From Clostridiales bacterium (GTDB lineage: Bacteria > Bacillota > Clostridia > Oscillospirales > Acutalibacteraceae): DNA of 11,213 nt. The notes under the pieces were generated by a model that made no database searches, had not been told where the DNA came from, and saw only the letters and a program-made list of their open reading frames with translations. Both the position numbers and the translations under genes were made by a program. The stretch is taken from assembly GCA_021202245.1 (NCBI GenBank), contig JAJQDK010000036.1, positions 1-11,213 of the forward strand, given 5' to 3'. Position 1 is the stretch's first letter, and every line of letters begins with the position of its first letter. Positions 1 to 4,534 of the stretch are shown here, in pieces.

Positions 1-10
1 GATTAAGCAC

Positions 11-46
11 GTAAAAACGGCGGTTCTGAATTTCAGAACCGCCGTT
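11..46 (-). terminator. Intrinsic terminator of the minus-strand HD hydrolase unit
   Basis: Positions 16-30 and 32-46 form a perfect 15-bp inverted repeat (AACGGCGGTTCTGAA and its complement) with almost no loop. Read on the minus strand the stem is followed by TTTTTAC (15 down to 9), the T-run needed for Rho-independent termination. On the plus strand no T-run follows, so it serves transcription coming from the right, that is from the HD hydrolase gene, whose stop lies about 250 bases away. Pairing is seen directly; the assignment to that unit is inferred. Confidence 0.75.
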
Positions 47-70
47 CGGCATATTGTATAACCTATTCGC

Positions 71-238
71 TGAGGCGTTAACGCTCCGATGGTGAGGTTG
101 CCTCGTCGCAGCCGATGTTAATCGATCTTGCATCGGGCTTTGCTGCGATTTAAACTCTTTAGGGCGAGCTCTTTACTTGAATTTTATCGCCGTTAAGCAA
201 GCCTTAATCGCCGTCATTAAAGCGTCCTATCGGAGGAG
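71..238 (+). promoter_or_regulatory. Structured leader-like segment ahead of a short ORF
   Basis: This stretch is unusually rich in complementary segments. GCGTTAACGC (75-84) is a perfect palindrome and GAGG/CCTC (94-97/101-104) closes a 3-base loop. TCGCAG and CCGATG (106-117) pair with CATCGG (131-136) and CTGCGA (143-148), giving a 12-bp stem with a 6-base bulge. GGCGA (163-167) can pair with TCGCC (187-191). It ends at a very strong Shine-Dalgarno site, GGAGGAG (232-238). The layout resembles a cis-regulatory 5' leader, but I could not match it to a known riboswitch class, and no convincing promoter is visible. It could equally be a fossil leader left by a truncated gene. Confidence 0.3.
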
Positions 239-243
239 TTAAA

Positions 244-324
244 ATGAATGGCAACCGGCAATATTTCACTGAAAACAAAGCTCTGCGCATAGCCAAGCTA
301 AATTGTATTGTTAAGTATTTCTAA
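244..324 (+). CDS. 26-codon ORF with strong RBS; truncated gene stub or leader peptide
   Basis: An ATG at 244 follows GGAGGAG (232-238) with ideal 5-base spacing and opens an ORF beginning MNGNRQYFTENKALRIAKLN and stopping at TAA 322-324. The last nine codons overlap the 3' end of the convergent HD hydrolase gene (stop at 298). The first 20 residues are polar and basic, like the cytoplasmic N-terminus that precedes a first membrane helix, but no hydrophobic segment follows. One reading is that a longer plus-strand gene was cut at about 298 when the hydrolase unit arrived; the other is a genuine small peptide. I do not recognise a family. The initiation signal is clearly visible; the function is unknown. 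Confidence 0.35.
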   Translation: MNGNRQYFTENKALRIAKLNCIVKYF

Positions 325-735
325 CGCAGCTTTATATTTTTCAAGCCTTACATAGTCTTTTTCCGTTGGATTTGGAATTCGAGAAATATCCATATTGTGC
401 TTTAAATCAGCGATTTTAACAGCCTTGGCAATTTTATTAGTACTAACCTTCACAATATATTCCATATAGGGAACATTTTCATCGTGACGAAGTAGCAGCA
501 GCGCTTGTATAATCTCGTCATTAAACACCGCTTTCAATATAGAGAGTGGAAAGTCGGTATCCTCCAAGACGTCATGAAGTAAAGCTGCAATTTTCTCATC
601 CGGTTCTGTAACTTGACTAGCAACATATTCGGGATGTAAATGATATGGCATTCCGGCTTTGTCAGTCTGTCCTACATGCGCATAAACGCAAATGTTGCGA
701 GCAAGGTCAGTTTGATTTTGGGTATCTTGCAGCAA
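298..735 (-). CDS. HD-domain hydrolase, small (p)ppGpp-hydrolase (SAH/MESH1-like) type
   Basis: A 145-residue cytosolic protein built of a single HD domain. The N-terminal AHVGQTDKAGMPYHLHP (19-35) matches the start of the RelA/SpoT-type HD fold. The metal ligands are visible as H34 (HPEYVA), H54-D55 (LLHDVLEDT) and D110 (KIADLKHN), and E58-D59 supply the acidic pair implicated in pyrophosphate removal. No synthetase, TGS or ACT domain is present, and the length fits stand-alone small alarmone hydrolases, which in this family split (p)ppGpp to GDP/GTP and pyrophosphate. Many members are uncharacterised and may act on other nucleotides. The start is TTG at 735-733, preceded by AGAGGTG with 7-base spacing. 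The stop codon of a preceding frameshifted small gene lies inside that ribosome binding site, so the two look like one operon ending at the terminator near position 16. The nucleotide substrate is inferred; the fold assignment is firm. Confidence 0.8.
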   Translation of the reverse strand: MLQDTQNQTDLARNICVYAHVGQTDKAGMPYHLHPEYVASQVTEPDEKIAALLHDVLEDTDFPLSILKAVFNDEIIQALLLLRHDENVPYMEYIVKVSTNKIAKAVKIADLKHNMDISRIPNPTEKDYVRLEKYKAALEILNNTI

Positions 736-741
736 TTTTAT

Positions 742-932
742 TCACCTCTTTTCAGTAAAAGTAAATTCGTTATTCGCGACCGTTTTTCTTAACTGCTCAC
801 CATTAGATGCTAAGCATCTATCTTTTTCGGCTGTACAAATAACAATTTCTGCGCCCATAGATAAAATTCTGTATATAGTTTGAATCGGATTATTATCATT
901 TGCCCCACTAAAGCTATTTTCATATTACTCAT
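742..932 (-). pseudogene. Frameshifted small gene of unknown function upstream of the HD hydrolase
   Basis: On the minus strand ATG (932-930), preceded by AAAAGAG, opens MSNMKIALVG and then loses frame at a G4 run (906-903). Restoring one G gives a 63-residue product continuing ANDNNPIQTIYRILSMGAEI and ending TFTEKR. Its TGA (744-742) sits within the ribosome binding site of the HD hydrolase. The continuity of sensible sequence on both sides of the G-run, and the tight join to the next gene, argue for a real gene with a one-base deletion or a sequencing error. The hydrophobic IALVG followed by an Ile/Val-rich stretch suggests a small alpha/beta fold. I do not recognise the family. As written, the zero frame continues in unrelated sequence and stops early. 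Confidence 0.4.
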
Positions 933-981
933 AATTATCAGACTCTTTTCACTGATTATTAAGCCAAAGCTTTCATCGTTT

Positions 982-1055
982 GGGTGTTCGGATCAGCTAA
1001 CCGCTTTAACTTCTCTGCAACCCCATAAGCCTTTCGGCGTTATGGCGTTTTATCA
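982..1055 (-). ncRNA. Candidate structured 5' leader of the minus-strand unit
   Basis: Read on the minus strand, the presumed transcript start (about 1055) runs into CATAAcGCC-GAAA-GGCTTATG (1044-1024), an 8-bp helix with one bulged base and a GNRA tetraloop. The GNRA loop exists only on this strand. Just downstream GGGGTT (about 1024-1019) can pair with AACACCC (988-982) around an interior that includes CGG/CCG. The element lies between a good promoter and the small frameshifted gene, where a riboswitch or attenuator would sit. It matches no class I can name. Confidence 0.3.
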
Positions 1056-1061
1056 CTATAT

Positions 1062-1090
1062 ATCCTACCATATTATTACAATTACTTCAA
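1062..1090 (-). promoter_or_regulatory. Sigma-A type promoter for the minus-strand unit
   Basis: On the minus strand TTGAAG (1090-1085) is separated by exactly 17 bases from TAGGAT (1067-1062), with an extended -10 TGn just upstream of the -10 box. Transcription would begin near 1055 and enter the hairpin leader, the small frameshifted gene and the HD hydrolase. This is seen in sequence; activity is inferred. Confidence 0.55.
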
Positions 1091-1262
1091 GCTTTTGAGT
1101 AATTGTTTTTTTATTTTTATTTAATTTAAGTCGGAGGAAAGAAAGATTAGGCAAGGCGAGGCTGCTTAAATACGATTTAAATTAACTTGTCGGTTTACGG
1201 CTGTTTTTGTTAATTTTAACAAATTTAAATGATATTTTTTACGTATTTTAAACTTTACTTTA
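1091..1262. other. A+T-rich intergenic region between divergent promoters
   Basis: No coding sequence, known RNA motif or clear repeat is supported here. It contains T-rich tracts (1107-1125, 1204-1260). A GGAGGAAAG sequence at 1133-1141 resembles a ribosome binding site but has no ORF of any length behind it. TTAATTTAAG near 1120-1130 and CTTAAAT/AAATTAA near 1168-1193 form a loose inverted repeat. The region separates the divergent promoters at 1062-1090 and 1263-1291 and may hold regulator sites. Confidence 0.4.
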
Positions 1263-1291
1263 TTGACTAAAACGTCAAATTATGTTAGAAT
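1263..1291 (+). promoter_or_regulatory. Extended -10 promoter of the riboswitch-controlled operon
   Basis: TTGACT (1263-1268) is followed by a 17-base spacer and TAGAAT (1286-1291), with an extended -10 TGT immediately before the -10 box. This is close to the vegetative sigma-A consensus. The predicted start, near 1298, leaves about 14 bases before the c-di-GMP aptamer, which is the usual arrangement. Confidence 0.75.
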
Positions 1292-1299
1292 AATTCTAA
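1285..1299. repeat. Perfect 15-bp palindrome over the -10 box
   Basis: TTAGAAT-A-ATTCTAA is an exact 7-bp inverted repeat around one central base. It covers the whole -10 element and reaches the predicted transcription start. Such placement fits a repressor operator, but A+T-rich palindromes over -10 boxes can arise by chance, and no cognate regulator is encoded in the window. Confidence 0.3.
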
Positions 1300-1311
1300 A
1301 ATAATAGAATA

Positions 1312-1386
1312 TCGGCAAACTCGTCGAAAGGCGGGGACGCAAAGCTATGAGTCTAAGGTGCGCAGCACTATGACTGTCTGGTTGCA
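1312..1386 (+). promoter_or_regulatory. Class I cyclic-di-GMP riboswitch aptamer (GEMM-I)
   Basis: The aptamer hallmarks occur in order. GGCAAAC is at 1314-1320. Helix P2, CTCGTC/GGCGGG (1320-1325/1330-1335), is capped by the GAAA tetraloop at 1326-1329. The conserved GGGACGCAAAGC is at 1334-1345. Helix P3 starts with AGTC/GACT (1350-1353/1372-1375), contains the tetraloop receptor TCTAAG...TATGA, and ends in GGTGC/GCAC. GGTTGC at 1380-1385 is the closing strand, of which TTGC pairs with GCAA at 1315-1318. The tetraloop and its receptor in two parallel helices are diagnostic of this fold. It binds the bacterial second messenger c-di-GMP and here sits in the leader of the exopolysaccharide-type operon. 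Confidence 0.93.
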
Positions 1387-1419
1387 AAAAATCTTTTTGG
1401 ATTTTTGCAACCTTTTTTT
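1380..1419 (+). terminator. Riboswitch expression platform: intrinsic terminator
   Basis: GGTTGCAAAAA (1380-1390) pairs with TTTTTGCAACC (1402-1412), and seven T residues follow (1413-1419). The first bases of the left arm are the same GGTTGC that closes aptamer helix P1. Terminator and closed aptamer therefore appear mutually exclusive, which would make c-di-GMP an activator of the operon. The overlap is seen directly; the switch direction is inferred. Confidence 0.85.
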
Positions 1420-1458
1420 ATTCTGTTTTTTATCTCAATAGTGAAAGGACAGGTTTGC

Positions 1459-2148
1459 TTGAACAGTGTATTGCGACAGGAAAAAAAGTATTTTATCACA
1501 GCACTTGATTATATGCGTATGAGCGGTTTGCTTGGAAGCATTTTAAAAGAGGATCCTCATAACGGAAAAACCGGATTTTACCGCATACGCTCGTTATATT
1601 TTGATACTCCATTTGACGACGATTATAATGACAAAATCGACGGACTTGAGCTAAGACGAAAAATCAGACTGCGCATTTATGACGAAAATTCTGATTTTGC
1701 AATGCTTGAGATGAAGCAAAAACAGGGGAGTATGCAGCTAAAACGCTCAATCAAGCTCAGCTGGAGCGATGCGCAGTCGCTTATTTCAGGAGATTATTCG
1801 CCTTTAAAGTGGTACAGCGATGCTTTTGCAGCGGAGCTGTACGGACTGATGAGAGCTAAAGCTTATTTGCCGAAAGCTGTGGTTGAATACAAGCGCAGGG
1901 CGTTTATCGCTCCGGAAAACAAAATCAGAATCACCCTTGACAGCGCTATTCGAGCTACCGAAGCAAACTTTGACATCTTTTTAAATAATCTTCCGATGTA
2001 TCCGGTTTTTGATGATTTTAATTCTGTGCTTGAAGTAAAATACAACGATTTTTTGCTCAGTTACATTAAAAAGCTGATAAGCGTGTCCGACCGTTCAATA
2101 TTATCAGTAAGCAAATATTGCCTTGCCCGAAGCTTAAGTAAGCAATAG
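1459..2148 (+). CDS. VTC-domain protein (polyphosphate polymerase/CYTH-like tunnel fold)
   Basis: A cytosolic protein of 229 residues consisting of one VTC domain, the triphosphate-tunnel fold shared with the catalytic subunit of the yeast vacuolar transporter chaperone, which makes polyphosphate from ATP. The charged strands lining the tunnel are visible: RQEKKYF (6-12), YRIRSLYFDT (41-50), RRKIRLRIYD (66-75), LEMKQKQ (84-90), VEYKRRAF (142-149) and VLEVKYN (190-196). The TTG start at 1459 is chosen because AGGACAGG lies 5 bases upstream; a longer frame reaches back into the terminator stem and cannot be right. It is the first gene of the operon and is followed by DUF4956 and CotH genes, a trio found together in many bacteria. 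Whether bacterial members make polyphosphate or use another phosphate-containing substrate is open. Confidence 0.82.
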   Translation: MNSVLRQEKKYFITALDYMRMSGLLGSILKEDPHNGKTGFYRIRSLYFDTPFDDDYNDKIDGLELRRKIRLRIYDENSDFAMLEMKQKQGSMQLKRSIKLSWSDAQSLISGDYSPLKWYSDAFAAELYGLMRAKAYLPKAVVEYKRRAFIAPENKIRITLDSAIRATEANFDIFLNNLPMYPVFDDFNSVLEVKYNDFLLSYIKKLISVSDRSILSVSKYCLARSLSKQ

Positions 2149-2191
2149 GTTATCAAAATCAGCGATAAAGCGTTTTCTGCTAAAAATATAA

Positions 2192-2218
2192 GCCGTTTAT
2201 ATTTTATTTTTAAACGGC
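2192..2218 (+). other. Intercistronic hairpin just before the DUF4956 gene
   Basis: GCCGTTTA (2192-2199) pairs perfectly with TAAACGGC (2211-2218) around an 11-base A+T loop. It ends six bases before the GGAGA ribosome binding site of the next gene. There is no T-run after the 3' arm, so it is not a standard terminator. It may stabilise or mark a cleavage site in the operon mRNA. Confidence 0.4.
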
Positions 2219-2233
2219 AGAATGGAGATTGCT

Positions 2234-2911
2234 ATGAAAAAATATATTTTGGAATTGTTTGACAGCAGCGGAGATTTGTCTGTTCAGCAAATTCTGCTTC
2301 ATCTGTTGGTTGCGGCGGTTATTGGATTCGTTATCTATCTTTCTTACCGATTGTCACATAACGGGGCGGTATACAGCAAAAAATTCAATGTTTCACTTGT
2401 TGTTCTTACCGTGCTTACTGCAACGGTTATGACTGTTATAGGCAACAACATTGCGCTTTCTCTCGGCATGGTCGGTGCCCTTTCCATAATTCGTTTTCGC
2501 ACGGCAATAAAGGATTCCAGAGATGCGGTTTATATTTTCTGGACGATAATTGTGGGCATTTGTTGCGGTGTGGGCGATTATGAGGTAGCCGGAATAGGCA
2601 GTGCGGCGGTATTTTTGATACTTTTGTTTCTCGGCAGAATCCAAAACGACAACCGTATGCTTATTATCATACGCTGTGCCCGTGTGAACGAGGAAAGAGT
2701 ACAAGCGCTTATTTTTAAATATTTTGCACGCCGCGCCACTCTCAGAGTAAAGAATACTACCGACAGCAGCGTTGAGTTTATTTACGAATTATCCAAGCGT
2801 ACCCTTAAGCTTCAGGAAAAGCAGGAAACGAGCATTACCGACGCTGTTTATGAAATCGGCAATGTTGAATATATGAACATTGTAATGCAGAATGATGAAA
2901 TATCAAGCTGA
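2234..2911 (+). CDS. DUF4956 integral membrane protein
   Basis: A 225-residue membrane protein with about four hydrophobic segments (roughly 20-38, 53-83, 98-115 and 119-135) and a soluble C-terminal domain of some 85 residues. The family signature is clear at 78-97: a Gly-rich turn GMVGALS, then IIRFRTAIKDSRD, in which the basic and acidic residues are strongly conserved. The ATG at 2234 is preferred over the one at 2222 because GGAGA (2224-2228) lies properly upstream of it only. The gene lies between a VTC-domain gene and a CotH-type kinase gene, the common context of DUF4956. The C-terminal domain (about 141-225) has beta/alpha character and may meet the VTC protein at the membrane. The biochemical role is not established; a part in passing phosphate groups or a modified product across the membrane is speculation. 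Confidence 0.82.
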   Translation: MKKYILELFDSSGDLSVQQILLHLLVAAVIGFVIYLSYRLSHNGAVYSKKFNVSLVVLTVLTATVMTVIGNNIALSLGMVGALSIIRFRTAIKDSRDAVYIFWTIIVGICCGVGDYEVAGIGSAAVFLILLFLGRIQNDNRMLIIIRCARVNEERVQALIFKYFARRATLRVKNTTDSSVEFIYELSKRTLKLQEKQETSITDAVYEIGNVEYMNIVMQNDEISS

Positions 2912-2950
2912 TTAGCTTTACAGGCAATCCGAAAAGGAGGATTGATTGTA

Positions 2951-4402
2951 ATGAAATACAAAGTAATAAGCGTCATTGCAACGGTTGTAGTTTTGATTGT
3001 ATCTCTCACGGCAAATATGCTCCCTATTGAGGGCGGTGAAGCCCGGGTGCATCAGCATTTGACCTCAAAACAATATGAGGAGGACTGCGATTGCGACGGT
3101 TCTGAGCTGTGTACTCATCTTCCTATTGTGATGATAGATACCGACGGTGAAGAGATACCCGGAAAAGCAGTTGAGGACGAGGACGGCAACGAGGAAATCA
3201 CGCTTACTGATGAAGGCGAAAGGATGATTTCATCCGAAATATCAATCATTGACAATTCCGAGGGCAACAATCATCCGAGTGACAGCGCAGAGCTGACTAC
3301 AAGCAGCCTTATCAGGGTAAGAGGCGCTTCTTCCCGTTATTACGATAAGAGCAGTTATCTGCTTCGCTTTACTGACGAGGATGGCAGCTACAGCGATGAA
3401 GAGGTAATGGGTATGGACGCTCATTACGAATGGGTGCTTTACGGTCCCTATCTTGACAAAACGCTGATTCGCAACTATATGTGGTACAACATTTCGGGTG
3501 AAATTATGGAATGGGCTCCCAATGTGCGTTTCTGTGAGGTGATTCTCAACGGCGAATATCAGGGACTGTATCTTATGTGTGAAACAGTAACCGCCGGAGA
3601 TAATTGCCGGCTTTCACTTAGCGACCCAATAGGTACCGAAAGCGGATACCTGCTCAGACTGGACAGAGGGAGCTATGACGGAAGCAAAAATATTGATACC
3701 TTCTCCGTTAAAAGCTACCGCACTAAGCATTTAATTGACATAAAGTATCCCCGGTCGGGCAGTTTGACAGATGAACTTAAATTCAGTATTCAATCCGATT
3801 TTTCCGATTTTGAAAAGGCATTGTATTCATATGATTATGATACCGACGATTACGGCTATTGGAATTACATAGATGTGGATTCGTGGGTGGATTACTTTAT
3901 TATCAATGAATTTACCATGAATTATGATGCTGTGGCTTATTCAACCTATGTTTACAAAGATATCGGCGGTGATTTAAAGCTTGCGGTATGGGATTTTAAC
4001 TCGGTATTTGATAATTTTGCAGAGGATGCCTACAGTCCGGACGAGCTGTGGCTGCAAGGCAGAACGTGGTATTTTATGCTTACAAAGGACGAGTATTTCA
4101 CCTCTGAAATAATCAGTCGATATAAGCAGCTGCGTGAAGGCGTTTTAAGCGAAGAGTATCTGACTGACTATATTGACAGCACTCTTGAATATCTCGGCGA
4201 TGCAATCGAGCGTAATTTTGAAGTGTGGGGATATACCTTTGACGATACCGAAATGCTTATACCTGCCAAAAGAAATCTGAGCAGCTATGAAGATGCTTTG
4301 GAACAATACACCGATATGATTAAGCAGCGCGGCGACTGGCTGGATGAAAACATAGATGTAATCCGTCAGTACAGTCACGAATCCAAAAAACAAAAAGTAT
4401 AA
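2951..4402 (+). CDS. CotH-family protein kinase, membrane-anchored or secreted
   Basis: A 483-residue protein with an N-terminal hydrophobic segment (5-24) that should export or anchor it, followed by a CotH kinase domain. Family landmarks are the Cys cluster ending CTHLPIV (54-60), RGASSRYYDKSSYLLRF (124-140), WVLYGPYLDKTLIRN (161-175), EVILNGEYQGLYLMCE (196-211), NEFTMNYD (319-326) and the metal-binding WDFNSVFDN (347-355), where D348 corresponds to the essential Asp of the spore-coat kinase. CotH proteins use ATP to phosphorylate Ser residues, and in B. subtilis the targets are coat proteins. Here the genes around it suggest a non-spore, surface-glycan function. The ATG at 2951 has GGAGG 10 bases upstream; an upstream in-frame TTG (2942) abuts the ribosome binding site and is rejected. 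How an extracytoplasmic kinase domain would obtain ATP is unresolved. Confidence 0.85.
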   Translation: MKYKVISVIATVVVLIVSLTANMLPIEGGEARVHQHLTSKQYEEDCDCDGSELCTHLPIVMIDTDGEEIPGKAVEDEDGNEEITLTDEGERMISSEISIIDNSEGNNHPSDSAELTTSSLIRVRGASSRYYDKSSYLLRFTDEDGSYSDEEVMGMDAHYEWVLYGPYLDKTLIRNYMWYNISGEIMEWAPNVRFCEVILNGEYQGLYLMCETVTAGDNCRLSLSDPIGTESGYLLRLDRGSYDGSKNIDTFSVKSYRTKHLIDIKYPRSGSLTDELKFSIQSDFSDFEKALYSYDYDTDDYGYWNYIDVDSWVDYFIINEFTMNYDAVAYSTYVYKDIGGDLKLAVWDFNSVFDNFAEDAYSPDELWLQGRTWYFMLTKDEYFTSEIISRYKQLREGVLSEEYLTDYIDSTLEYLGDAIERNFEVWGYTFDDTEMLIPAKRNLSSYEDALEQYTDMIKQRGDWLDENIDVIRQYSHESKKQKV

Positions 4403-4534
4403 TCACTGACAAAAAACAGACCTCTATGAAAAATCCGGACATTATTTTCGGATGCTCAATTCTTGAAGCGAGTGCAAATTTGCAGGAAGGAGGAAAGTAT
4501 GATTTAGCGCTGACTATATCATATAAGGAAACAA
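4403..4534 (+). other. Intercistronic region with 2-codon ORF behind a perfect RBS
   Basis: This 132-base gap holds the strongest Shine-Dalgarno sequence of the operon, AAGGAGG (4487-4493), placed 5 bases before ATG ATT TAG (4499-4507), an ORF of two codons. The downstream hydrolase gene starts only 28 bases later with a weaker AAGGAA site. Just upstream is a perfect 12-bp palindrome TGCAAATTTGCA (4473-4484). A 54-codon ORF from ATG 4426 to 4590 (beginning MKNPDIIFGC) crosses the gap and overlaps the next gene, but it has no ribosome binding site. No terminator or promoter is convincing. Confidence 0.4.

Noticed and set aside
982..1046. Possible integron attC-like recombination site in the folded minus-strand leader
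   Set aside because: The paired core sites do not fit the RYYYAAC/GTTRRRY pattern. No integrase or cassette series is present, and promoter spacing makes an RNA leader the simpler reading.
880..1098. 72-codon plus-strand ORF rich in Ile and Phe
   Set aside because: It has no ribosome binding site, runs antisense to the frameshifted small gene, the GNRA-hairpin leader and the minus-strand promoter, and its composition looks like translated A+T-rich DNA.
1405..1458. Upstream extension of the VTC-domain gene to a TTG at 1405, or to GTG at 1441
   Set aside because: The TTG at 1405 lies in the 3' arm of the riboswitch terminator. GTG at 1441 has no Shine-Dalgarno sequence, while TTG at 1459 has AGGACAGG 5 bases before it.
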